64,000 nt of DNA from Mycolicibacterium sp. CBMA 247 (GTDB lineage Bacteria > Actinomycetota > Actinomycetes > Mycobacteriales > Mycobacteriaceae). Under the pieces are notes generated by a model. It was given only the letters and a program-made list of their open reading frames with translations, ran no database searches and had not been told where the DNA came from. Numbering within the stretch: position 1 is the first letter of the stretch; the number at the start of each line of letters is the position of its first letter. The DNA is taken from positions 2,170,001-2,234,000 of the forward strand of contig NZ_VTGX01000001.1 of assembly GCF_009729095.1 (NCBI RefSeq), read 5' to 3'. The position numbers and the translations under genes are program-made. Below are positions 26,724 through 34,578 of this stretch, piece by piece.

Positions 26724-27863
26724 TCACGCGTCCTTGGCGGTGAGCTTGTCCAGTATCCAGCTCTGGTAGCCGGCGATCAGCTTTTCGGATTCCATCATGA
26801 TCCGACCCTGTTCCAGTGCGCCCGAGCGGATTCCGCGCTGTACCGACTCCACCAGCACGGCGTCTTCCGCGCCGACCTGGTTGTCGAACACCATCATGTC
26901 GTCGATCCACTGCTGTGAGACGTCGGGTCCGAAGTAGTAGTCGAGGAAACCGTGGCTGTTGTCCGGCCCCATCGGGATGATCGGGCCGATCGACAGGTTG
27001 GGCAGGCCAGGGTTGATGTTGACCTTCATGTTGGGGAACAGCGCGAAATAGCGGCCTTCGGGCACCGCCCCGTCGCGGCCGGTGTATCCCGGTCCCACCG
27101 ACGCGCCGGGACTGAGCTGCCGCAGCGGCCCGTTCTGCCAGGCCAGCGTGGGCTCGAGGGCGAGCTGGTAGGCCGACATGTCGGTGTCGAGTACGTGGCT
27201 GAAGCCGGGGTGCGCGTTGGGGCAGTGGTAGCACTCGAGGTAGTTCTCGATCGCCACCTTCCAGTTGCATTTCAGGTCGTATTCCACCCGGAAGTGGAAC
27301 TTCAGATCATCGACATCGATGCCGGCGCCCGCGGTGAGCGCCGGCACGTCGGCCACTTGGGCCTCAAGCGGTTCGGGTGATTCGGCGAGATTGGCGAACA
27401 GGAACGGGCCCCAGGTCTGTGCCGACGCCTTGCGCAGGCCCAACTCCGCCTGCGGGAAGCCCACTTCCGACTTCGACCGCGGCGCCCCTTTGAGGCTGCC
27501 GTCCAGACCGTAGGTCCAGGCGTGGTAGTGGCACGACAGGCTGCGGCGCTGGCCGCACTCCTCCAGCACCACCTTGGCCGACCGGTGCCTGCACACGTTG
27601 TGGAACGCGTTGAGCGAACCGTCGCGGTCGCGCACCACCACGATGGGCCGGCCCGCGACATCGGCGGTGACGAACTGCCCTGCTTCGGCGACGTCGGCCG
27701 CCCGGCCGATGTACTGCCATGTGTTGGAGTAGATCCGGTCGATCTCGGCGGTCATGACAGCCGGATCGGTATACCAGGACAACGGCAGGGTCTTGCCCTG
27801 TTCGAGGTCGCGGGCGATGCGGGTGGCCTCTGCGGGCGACACGTCAAAAGTGGTGCGGTTCAT
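26724..27863 (-). CDS. Rieske non-heme iron oxygenase, alpha subunit
   Basis: A 379-residue oxygenase. The Rieske 2Fe-2S ligands are Cys91-x-His93 and Cys111-x2-His114, the mononuclear iron ligands His213 and His218 in ENYLECYHCPNAHPGF. This motif and size fit the group of homomeric enzymes that hydroxylate or demethylate quaternary amines, methoxy groups or other small substrates, such as choline/carnitine/vanillate-type oxygenases, more than the hetero-oligomeric arene dioxygenases; no small beta subunit is nearby. Electrons probably come from the PDR-type reductase encoded about 4 kb upstream on the same strand. Confidence 0.9.
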   Translation of the reverse strand: MNRTTFDVSPAEATRIARDLEQGKTLPLSWYTDPAVMTAEIDRIYSNTWQYIGRAADVAEAGQFVTADVAGRPIVVVRDRDGSLNAFHNVCRHRSAKVVLEECGQRRSLSCHYHAWTYGLDGSLKGAPRSKSEVGFPQAELGLRKASAQTWGPFLFANLAESPEPLEAQVADVPALTAGAGIDVDDLKFHFRVEYDLKCNWKVAIENYLECYHCPNAHPGFSHVLDTDMSAYQLALEPTLAWQNGPLRQLSPGASVGPGYTGRDGAVPEGRYFALFPNMKVNINPGLPNLSIGPIIPMGPDNSHGFLDYYFGPDVSQQWIDDMMVFDNQVGAEDAVLVESVQRGIRSGALEQGRIMMESEKLIAGYQSWILDKLTAKDA

Positions 27864-27865
27864 GG

Positions 27866-28696
27866 TCAGGATCCCCTTCCGGCGGCTGATGGAATGAGCT
27901 GTTGGCTGTGTGCGCTGGGCGTGGTCGCTGGGTGTTCCGATACCGCGTCATGCATCGATATCCCGAGCGAGCGGCCACCGTCGGCCGCCAAGACCGCACC
28001 GGTGACGTAGCGCGCACCGTCCCCGAGCAGGAAGACCGCCACCTCGGCGATTTCCTCGGGATTGCCGAACCGTCCGAGCGGGATCAGGTCAAGCATGCGT
28101 TGCTGGGCTTGCGCGCTGGACAGAATTCCGGCAACTGCGTTATCGGTCGGCACGAAGCCCGGGGCCAGTGCGTTGACCCGGATGTTGTCCGGGCCCCACT
28201 CTCGGGCCACCGATTTGGTGAACGCGATCATGCCGGCCTTGGCGGCGGCCGAATGCGCCACCAGCGGCGCCCCGGTCCAGCCGTAGCTGGCGACGATGTT
28301 GAGGATCGAGCCTGGCTTGTTCTCCCGGATAAGCCTTTTGGCCAGCGCCTGTGACGCGTTGAAGGTGCCGTAAAGGGAGATCTCGACCACCGAACGGAAC
28401 GCCCGGAAGCTCATGTCGACCGTGCGGGCGGTGAAGTTGCCCGCGGCGTTGTTGACCAGCCCGTCGACCCGAGGGAGCGCCTCGATCATCTCTGACATGG
28501 CCTCGTGGTCGCGCACGTCGAGCGGGTACACGGTCACATTGCCGGGTCCGGCGGCCAGGCTCTGGGCAGCGGCCGCGAGCTTGTCCGGATTCCTCGACAC
28601 CAGCACGACGTCGTCGCCGTCGCCGACGAGTCGCTGCGCGATGCCGTATCCGATGCCGGTCGCGCCACCGGTCACGACGATGGTGCGCGCGGTCAT
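27866..28696 (-). CDS. SDR of 2,4-dienoyl-CoA reductase type
   Basis: A 276-residue short-chain dehydrogenase with cofactor motif TGGATGIGYGIA and NNAAGNF. The usual Tyr of YxxxK is absent: the segment reads GAPLVAHSAAAKAGMIAFTK, with the Lys kept, as in peroxisomal-type 2,4-dienoyl-CoA reductases. That, with SVAREWGPDNIRVNALAPGF, suggests reduction of unsaturated acyl-CoA. The ATG at 28696 overlaps the downstream-facing stop of the small acyl-CoA dehydrogenase gene. Longer upstream frame is a shadow. Confidence 0.85.
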   Translation of the reverse strand: MTARTIVVTGGATGIGYGIAQRLVGDGDDVVLVSRNPDKLAAAAQSLAAGPGNVTVYPLDVRDHEAMSEMIEALPRVDGLVNNAAGNFTARTVDMSFRAFRSVVEISLYGTFNASQALAKRLIRENKPGSILNIVASYGWTGAPLVAHSAAAKAGMIAFTKSVAREWGPDNIRVNALAPGFVPTDNAVAGILSSAQAQQRMLDLIPLGRFGNPEEIAEVAVFLLGDGARYVTGAVLAADGGRSLGISMHDAVSEHPATTPSAHSQQLIPSAAGRGS

Positions 28697-29550
28697 CCGG
28701 CGGCCCGGGCCTCGCCCAGCGCGGTGATGACCGCAGGCGTCCAGACACGCAGGGCTTCCACTCGCCGCGAGTAGCGCTGCAGTGGATATTCGAGGGTGAA
28801 CCCGAGGCCGCCGAGAATCTGGTGACAGACCCGCATCACCCGGAACGCCGTGACCGGTGCCTGCCGCAGGACGAAGGCGTCCGGCCCGCGTTCGGCCGCC
28901 ATCTTCAGACCTTCGCTGGCGGTGGCACAGTCGGCGATCTTCTTCGCGACGGAATCCAGTTCGGTCAGCGGCCGGCCGAAGGCGACCCGCTGCTGGGCAT
29001 GTCCGCCCGCGAGCTCGAGTGCGCCTGCGGTCAGGCCGGCGACATACCCGGTCATAGCCGCGATCCACGCGTCGTAGGCCGCCGCGGCCAGCACCTCCTG
29101 TGCCACCGAAGCCGTGGTGATGATCGAGATCGCCTGCGCGTCGACGTAGCGGACCGGCTCGGCGGCGACGACCTCGACGAGTTCGGCACCTTCGGTCCCG
29201 CACAGCCACACGGTGTCGCCGGCACCGCGATACCGGGCCAGGTCGATATCGCCGACCACGCTGGCCCCGAGTGCGACACCGTGCCCGAGCAGATCGTCGA
29301 CGAGGTCGACCGGGGCCAGGGCACGGCCCAGTTCGATGCCCGCCGCGCCGAGAAACTCGGTGGCATGGGGTTCGGCGGCGATGTCGAACCATCCGGCATC
29401 GGTAAGTCGACTGCGCAACAGGGGGTTCCGGTCATCGCACGGTACGGTCGGTGACCACTGGTCAGCGGTAGGAGCGGACTCGCAGATCTTGCGTACGGAG
29501 GCGACGAAGTCCCGGATGTCGGCGTCGAGCGTGGTGGTTTCGGTTGTCAT
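28693..29550 (-). CDS. Acyl-CoA dehydrogenase-like subunit, short form
   Basis: A 285-residue member of the acyl-CoA dehydrogenase family, about 100 residues shorter than usual. The C-terminal helical domain with RVAFGRPLTELDSVAKKIADC and HQILGGLGFTLEYPLQRY is present, but the middle beta-domain is shortened. Mycobacterial steroid side-chain enzymes pair such a short subunit with a full-length partner in a heterotetramer; the partner candidate here is encoded two genes upstream. ATGA overlaps join it to the SDR and CoA-transferase genes. Confidence 0.85.
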   Translation of the reverse strand: MTTETTTLDADIRDFVASVRKICESAPTADQWSPTVPCDDRNPLLRSRLTDAGWFDIAAEPHATEFLGAAGIELGRALAPVDLVDDLLGHGVALGASVVGDIDLARYRGAGDTVWLCGTEGAELVEVVAAEPVRYVDAQAISIITTASVAQEVLAAAAYDAWIAAMTGYVAGLTAGALELAGGHAQQRVAFGRPLTELDSVAKKIADCATASEGLKMAAERGPDAFVLRQAPVTAFRVMRVCHQILGGLGFTLEYPLQRYSRRVEALRVWTPAVITALGEARAAG

Positions 29551-30803
29551 TGGTATTCGGTTCCTTCGGATATCTGCAGTTGGCCGAGCTGTTGCAGCAT
29601 TGCCTCGGTGTGTTCGCCGAGACGCGGAGCGGTTCCCGCGTGCGGTGCGGCTCGCCCGTCGATCTTGAAGAGCGATCCCAGGAGGCTGACCGTGCCGACT
29701 CCGGGTTGGTCGATGGTCTGGACGAGTCCGTTCGCGCGGACCTGCTCGGAACGGTGTGCGTGCGAGATTTCGTGCACGGGTCCGCCGGGGATGCCCAGCT
29801 CTTCGAAGCGGGCGATCCAGTGGCCGACCGGGCGCGTCGAAATCACTTCGGCAAAGCGGTCTTTGAGCCCGCTGCGAAGTACCCGTTCACTCTCGTCGGC
29901 CGGCGCGGCCTGCGGGTTGGCCGCCCACGGGTCGTCGATACCCAGGACGTGCTGCACCTTGAGTCGTTGCGCGAGATTCAGACAGGCCAGGGCGATATAT
30001 CCGTCCGACGCCCGGTAGCACCGATAGTAGGGTTCGAGGTCGTCGGATTCGGCCACGGCCGCCGCGATCTCGACGAGTCGGTCGCCGTCGCAGGACGAAC
30101 CGTCGGCTATGTCGGAGTCATCAACGCCGCCATCGCCACTCAGCTCCACGAACCGCTGCACCTGCACCGCAAGTGCCGCGCCGAGCAACGAGACCTCGAT
30201 TCCCCGTGCAGACGCGCCGGGCGGAGCATCCCGGAGGCGATCGACCAGGCCGATCAGTGCCGCCGAGAAGGTAAGTAGTCCCGCTGTCAGGTCGGCCATC
30301 GCGATTCCACCGGACCGCCGTGGCACCTCATCGCCCGGACGGGCATCGGCGAGCAGCAGGCCGGAGGCCGCCTGCGCAATCAGGTCGTATCCCAGCGTCG
30401 ATGCGTCGGGGCCGTCGCTGCCGAACGCCGACACACAGCACCACACGGCCTGCGGGTTCACCGCGGCGACCGACTCCAGGTCCAGGCCGAAGCTGCGTGC
30501 GCGCCCCGGCGGCATGTTGTGGATGACGACGTCCGCGCTACGGATCAGCGCCTTGCTGAACTGTTGCCCCTCTTCGGTTTTCAGGTCGGCGACCACGGAC
30601 TTCTTGTTGCGGTTCAGCGAGAGGAACCATTTTCCTCCGTCGGGGGTCAATGGTTCGTAATGGCGCCAGGCGTCACCGCGGGGTGGTTCCACCTTGATCA
30701 CTTCGGCCCCTAGATCGGCCAGCAGCATCGCGGCGAACGGGCCCGCGACGTACTGGGCGTAGTCCAATACCCGCAGACCTGCCAGGGGTTGCCTGATGCT
30801 CAT
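29547..30803 (-). CDS. Family III CoA-transferase (CaiB/BaiF)
   Basis: A 418-residue protein with the family opening GLRVLDYAQYVAGPFAAMLLADLGAEVIKVEPPRGD, NRNKKSVVADLKTEEG and the catalytic-Asp region LGYDLIAQAASGLL. It moves CoA between acids and so can activate the acyl substrate without ATP. I choose the ATG at 30803, which overlaps the upstream dehydrogenase stop; two further ATG/GTG codons lie just ahead. Alternative: alpha-methylacyl-CoA racemase, also in this family. Confidence 0.9.
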   Translation of the reverse strand: MSIRQPLAGLRVLDYAQYVAGPFAAMLLADLGAEVIKVEPPRGDAWRHYEPLTPDGGKWFLSLNRNKKSVVADLKTEEGQQFSKALIRSADVVIHNMPPGRARSFGLDLESVAAVNPQAVWCCVSAFGSDGPDASTLGYDLIAQAASGLLLADARPGDEVPRRSGGIAMADLTAGLLTFSAALIGLVDRLRDAPPGASARGIEVSLLGAALAVQVQRFVELSGDGGVDDSDIADGSSCDGDRLVEIAAAVAESDDLEPYYRCYRASDGYIALACLNLAQRLKVQHVLGIDDPWAANPQAAPADESERVLRSGLKDRFAEVISTRPVGHWIARFEELGIPGGPVHEISHAHRSEQVRANGLVQTIDQPGVGTVSLLGSLFKIDGRAAPHAGTAPRLGEHTEAMLQQLGQLQISEGTEYQ

Positions 30804-31939
30804 GACCACGAGCCGATCCGCCGTCGGGAGATGTTCTTACGCTGGATATCTGAGACACCGCCGGCGATGGTGGTCGCCACGGCCGCCCGGCCGAACGCGG
30901 CGAGCTTGCCGTCCACCACGGCGCCGGGGCCGCTCTCGATCAGCGCGCGCGGTCCGACGAGCTCGACCGCGACCGCCGCGAGCTCCTGCATCAGCACCGC
31001 TATCGACAGTTTCGCCATCGACGATTCGGCGCTCGCGTCAACACCGGCGGCCAGGCGCTCGGTGGCGCGACGGCCATGCTCGCGCGCGATGTGCGCGTCC
31101 CCGCGGATCCGGTCCAGCGTTTGGCGTCCGCGACTGTCGACGACGAGCGGGTCGATCTCGTCGAGAAGCCGGAGCATGACACCAACCTTTTCGCTGGTCA
31201 CGCGTTCGTAATCGAGGGTGCCCATGAGAATTGTCCAGCCGCCGTCGATCTCACCGACCACCTGGTCGGCGGGTACTGCGACATCGGTCAGGGTCAGCTC
31301 GCCGATGGTGCCGCCGCCCAGTGTCCGGTGCACGTCGACGTGAATGCCGGGGGTGTTCATGTCCACCAGGAACACCGACAGGCCGCGGTGGCGAGACTCC
31401 GTGCTGCCGGTGCGTACCGCAAGGTAGACCCAGTCGGCGTACTCCGCGCTCGAGGTCCAGATCTTGTGCCCGTTGACGATGTAGCGATCGCCGTCACGAC
31501 GGGCGACGGTGCGCAGGGAGCCGAGGTCGGTGCCGGCCTCGGGCTCGGAGAAGCCCTGGCAGAAGATCAGCTCACCGGAGGCGATACGGGGGATGAACTC
31601 CGCGCACATCTGCTCGGTGGCGTACTGGAGCAGGGCGTTGCCGATGGTCTTCACCGACAGCAGGTAGCTCGACATCGGTAGCCACTGATAGCCCATCTTC
31701 TCCTCGACCGCGAACGTCACCGCGGAGTCAAATCCCCTGCCGCCGAACCGGACCGGCCAATGCATGCCGATCAACCCCGCCTTGCCGTAGGCCGCGTACG
31801 CCTCACGCGAATCCGCATCCGACGGCGACCCTTGAGTCGGTGGCGCCCCGCAACCGGACGCGGCGAACTCCTGCGCCAGTCGCGCGATGTCGTCGAGGGT
31901 CTGGCGGGGAACAAGGGTGGTTTCGACTGTGGTGCTCAT
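30800..31939 (-). CDS. Acyl-CoA dehydrogenase, full-length
   Basis: A 379-residue flavoenzyme: N-terminal helical domain with GLIGMHWPVRFGGRGFD, the CQGFSEPEAGTDLGSLRT flavin-contact region, GHKIWTSSAEYADW and a C-terminal RIGS-containing end. It probably makes the first double bond of an acyl-CoA, alone or with the short subunit. The ATG at 31939 gives standard length; a start 14 codons earlier lies inside the operator-like repeat at 31977. It is the first gene of the fifteen-gene operon. Confidence 0.9.
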   Translation of the reverse strand: MSTTVETTLVPRQTLDDIARLAQEFAASGCGAPPTQGSPSDADSREAYAAYGKAGLIGMHWPVRFGGRGFDSAVTFAVEEKMGYQWLPMSSYLLSVKTIGNALLQYATEQMCAEFIPRIASGELIFCQGFSEPEAGTDLGSLRTVARRDGDRYIVNGHKIWTSSAEYADWVYLAVRTGSTESRHRGLSVFLVDMNTPGIHVDVHRTLGGGTIGELTLTDVAVPADQVVGEIDGGWTILMGTLDYERVTSEKVGVMLRLLDEIDPLVVDSRGRQTLDRIRGDAHIAREHGRRATERLAAGVDASAESSMAKLSIAVLMQELAAVAVELVGPRALIESGPGAVVDGKLAAFGRAAVATTIAGGVSDIQRKNISRRRIGSWS

Positions 31940-31976
31940 GGCGGTGACTGCGCTCCGATAGCTGAGGTGAAGAACT

Positions 31977-32010
31977 TTCATCAGTTGAAAGTCAACTTTT
32001 ACTAGATGAA
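31977..32010. promoter_or_regulatory. Nested inverted repeats before the catabolic operon
   Basis: GTTGA-AAG-TCAAC (31984-31996) is a perfect 5-base inverted repeat, flanked by TTCATC (31977) and GATGAA (32005). On the opposite strand TTGACTTTCAACTGAT is a 10-of-16 match to the three CTGA-N8-TCAG sites nearby, so it may be a degenerate fourth copy. It is 38-71 bases upstream of the operon's first start. Confidence 0.45.
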
Positions 32011-32055
32011 TCCTATGAGCCGCCGCTTCGGCTTGTCAACGAAATCGGCGATTTA

Positions 32056-32071
32056 CTGACTCATGAATCAG
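32056..32071. promoter_or_regulatory. Operator copy 1 of the catabolic island
   Basis: CTGACTCATGAATCAG is a palindrome except at positions 5 and 12. It overlaps the stop of the reductase gene and lies about 117 bases upstream of the fifteen-gene operon. The same architecture recurs twice before the reductase gene. Confidence 0.6.
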
Positions 32072-33054
32072 ATGTCCAGGACCAATCTGGCTGACCGTGA
32101 CCGCCCGACGCAGATCATCATCACGGTGTTCGAGGCCCGCTCCTCGTCACTGAGGATGTCGTCGGCATGCTCGGGCTCACCGGCGATCACGTTGGTTTCA
32201 CAAGTGCCGCAATACCCTTCGCGACACGACCACGGTTGATCGGGCGCCACCTCCAGCACCTTGTCCAGGATCGAAGAGTTCTCGCCGACCACGATCGTGG
32301 TGCCGGTTCTGGCCAGTTCGACCTCGAACGTGTCAACCCCGGTCGCGCCGGCCGGGCGTCGGTCACCGACGGATCCGGCAGCACCAAACCGCTCGACGTG
32401 GACGCCGCCGACCCTGGGGTCGCCCGCACACACGTCCTCGACCGCCCGCAACAGTGGTTCGGGTCCACAGCAGTACACCTGAGTGCCCACCGGACACTGG
32501 GACAGCTCACCGGCGAGGTCAATTCGGCCCGCGGTGTCCTCCGGGACCAAACCCGCCGCAGCCCCGTATCCGGCGACCTCTTCGCGAAACGCCATGGACG
32601 ACAGTGTTCTGCCGCCGTAGAGGATTCGGAATCGCCTGCCGGACTTGGAGACCACGCGCACCATCGGCAGGATCGGTGTGATCCCGATGCCGCCGGCGAT
32701 GAACAGGTAGCTCTCGGCGTCGACCAGCGGGAAGTGATTGCGCGGGCCTCGGACCATCAACTCCGCCCCGGGTCTCACATACTCGTGAAACTCGCGCGAC
32801 CCGCCCCTGCCTGCCGGCTGTTCGAGGACCGCGACGACATAGCCACTGCGGTCCGCGGGATCACCGCACAGCGAGTAGTGGCGTATCGCCCCCGAGGGCA
32901 ACGTGAACTCGAGATGCGCGCCGGGAGACCAGGATTCCAGCGCTCCACCACCAGGTCGTTCGAACCGGAATGAACGGACCCCATCGGCCTCCCGGCGCAC
33001 ACTGCGCGCCACCAGCACGTTCACCGGGATCCAACTTCGGCATTCCCGAAGCAT
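32068..33054 (-). CDS. Rieske-partner reductase (FMN/NADH, C-terminal 2Fe-2S)
   Basis: A 328-residue phthalate-dioxygenase-reductase/vanillate-demethylase-B type protein. Flavin-binding RHYSLCGDPADRSGY is near residues 60-75, the NAD-binding region has FIAGGIGITPILPM, and the plant-type ferredoxin domain ends the protein with CREGYCGTCETNV and a fourth Cys in VMMICVG. It would pass NADH electrons to the Rieske oxygenase in the operon downstream. The ATG at 33054, with GGAAG ten bases ahead, is chosen; a TTG at 33108 and a GTG at 33024 are alternatives. Confidence 0.9.
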   Translation of the reverse strand: MLRECRSWIPVNVLVARSVRREADGVRSFRFERPGGGALESWSPGAHLEFTLPSGAIRHYSLCGDPADRSGYVVAVLEQPAGRGGSREFHEYVRPGAELMVRGPRNHFPLVDAESYLFIAGGIGITPILPMVRVVSKSGRRFRILYGGRTLSSMAFREEVAGYGAAAGLVPEDTAGRIDLAGELSQCPVGTQVYCCGPEPLLRAVEDVCAGDPRVGGVHVERFGAAGSVGDRRPAGATGVDTFEVELARTGTTIVVGENSSILDKVLEVAPDQPWSCREGYCGTCETNVIAGEPEHADDILSDEERASNTVMMICVGRSRSARLVLDI

Positions 33055-33115
33055 GCTAGGAGCTTCCGCATGGCGACGACAGTACGGCCGGCGGAAACGG
33101 AGAGTCAATAGAATG

Positions 33116-33153
33116 CTGACTTATAAATCAGTAGAAACTGACTTATTACTCAG
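33116..33153. promoter_or_regulatory. Operator copies 2 and 3 of the catabolic island
   Basis: CTGACTTATAAATCAG (33116-33131) and CTGACTTATTACTCAG (33138-33153) have the same orientation and start 22 bases apart, two helical turns. Copy 2 has the same mismatched pair (positions 5 and 12) as copy 1. They are 62-99 bases upstream of the reductase start, beside the IclR stop. Confidence 0.65.
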
Positions 33154-33937
33154 CAGAAGAGCCTTCAATAGACCCGATTTCGGCAGCAACCTCACGGAGC
33201 AACCGGCCGGCCGTGGCACGGAAATCTGGAGTTGCGCGGCTGACGGGCAGCGAGATGTTGATCGCTCGTAGCGATCGGTCGACCGGTGTCGGCAGGGCTA
33301 TCGCCAACGAGGCGAGCCCGACTTCGAACTCTTCATCCGATACCGCGATGCCGTCGGCCCGGACGATGTCGAGTCGCTTCTTGAGTTCGGGCCAATCGAC
33401 CGCACTGTTTTCGGTCGCACGCGGGTACGGGCCCTGCCCCACGCGCGCCAGCACGTCGTCATCGTCCAGCTGTGCGAGCAAGGCCTTTCCCAACGCAGTG
33501 TTGTACGCGCTCAGGCGAAGTCCCACCGAGACCTGCGGCGTCAGTATGCGGCCACCCGCCACACCGTCCAGATACACCACCGACGACCCGACAAGCGTGG
33601 CCAGGTTGGTGGTCTCGCCCGTGGTTTCAGCAAGTTGCTGCAGTTTGCGCCGGATGATCGCGGCAGGATCGCTTCGGGCAATCAGCGAGCCGGCCAGCCG
33701 CAGCACGGCGGGGCCGATCCGGAAATTGCGCCCACCCGCGACGGGTTCCAGAAACTCGTGCGCGACCAGGGTCTTGACCAGCCGATGAATTGTCGGCATG
33801 GGCAATCCAGCACGGGCAGCGATATCGCTCTGGCTCAGTTCGGCGTCTCCACCCGAGAAGAGCTCGAGGATCTCCAGCCCCCGGCCCAGCGTTCGCACCG
33901 AGCTGGTGATCGTCTCCGACGCATCGTCTCCCGCCAT
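33146..33937 (-). CDS. IclR-family transcriptional regulator
   Basis: A 263-residue regulator with an N-terminal winged helix (LGRGLEILELFSGGDAELSQSDIAARAGLPMPTIHRLVKTLVAHEFLE) and a C-terminal effector domain with GLRLSAYNTALGKALLAQL and ADGIAVSDEEFEVGLASLAIALP. IclR proteins often control aromatic or small-acid catabolism from a site next to their gene. It is encoded directly upstream of the reductase and the triplicated operator, so it is one of two candidates to bind it. Confidence 0.92.
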   Translation of the reverse strand: MAGDDASETITSSVRTLGRGLEILELFSGGDAELSQSDIAARAGLPMPTIHRLVKTLVAHEFLEPVAGGRNFRIGPAVLRLAGSLIARSDPAAIIRRKLQQLAETTGETTNLATLVGSSVVYLDGVAGGRILTPQVSVGLRLSAYNTALGKALLAQLDDDDVLARVGQGPYPRATENSAVDWPELKKRLDIVRADGIAVSDEEFEVGLASLAIALPTPVDRSLRAINISLPVSRATPDFRATAGRLLREVAAEIGSIEGSSAE

Positions 33938-33946
33938 GCGGCAAAC

Positions 33947-34534
33947 CTATCCGGACTGCAGTTCGAACTCGAGGACCTCGTTGACCCAACGCGTGCGCTC
34001 GGTGGCGGTCGGCCCGGTGCCGCGGACCACCCGTTGCACGGCCAGTCCATCGAGAAGTGCGGTGATGCGGGCCGCGGACACCTCCGGAGCCCGGCACCGG
34101 AATTCCCCCGCCTCGTTTCCTTCGACGATCAGTTCATGTACCGCCGTCCGCCAGACATTGTCGATATCCCGCATCGCCTGGACCAACCCGGGATCCCGCA
34201 GGGCCGCGGCCCACCCGTCGATCCATAGTCGCCAACCGGGTGCGGCGCCCGCCGGACTGTATAGCTTGATCAACGCCCGCAGTCGGACCGACGCAGTCGA
34301 CTTGCGCGCCAGTATCTTCGCCAGATCGTCCATGTCGTGTTGCATGGCCCGGGGAAACGCCGCCGCGAGCAGCGCCTCCTTCGTCTCGAAGTGGTAGAAG
34401 ATCAGGCCGGTGCTCACACCCATCGCCGATGCCACGTCCGCCACCCGCGTCGCGGCGATTCCCCGCGCGGAGATCTGTTCGACCATCGCGTCGATGATCT
34501 CTTCTCGTCGCAACAGCACCGCTTTACGCGCCAT
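33947..34534 (-). CDS. TetR-family transcriptional regulator
   Basis: A 195-residue regulator: helix-turn-helix in IDAMVEQISARGIAATRVADVASAMGVSTGLIFYHFETKEALLAAAF and an all-helical ligand domain. BetI-like proteins share this layout and respond to quaternary amines, which is of interest given the Rieske oxygenase type nearby (inference). It is nine bases upstream of the IclR gene on the same strand. Just before its start GTAAC is repeated (in TGTAACAGTAACG), a possible self-operator. Confidence 0.9.
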   Translation of the reverse strand: MARKAVLLRREEIIDAMVEQISARGIAATRVADVASAMGVSTGLIFYHFETKEALLAAAFPRAMQHDMDDLAKILARKSTASVRLRALIKLYSPAGAAPGWRLWIDGWAAALRDPGLVQAMRDIDNVWRTAVHELIVEGNEAGEFRCRAPEVSAARITALLDGLAVQRVVRGTGPTATERTRWVNEVLEFELQSG

Positions 34535-34578
34535 GGCTGTAACAGTAACGCCGCAAGCGGGATGTGCTGATCAGCAGG

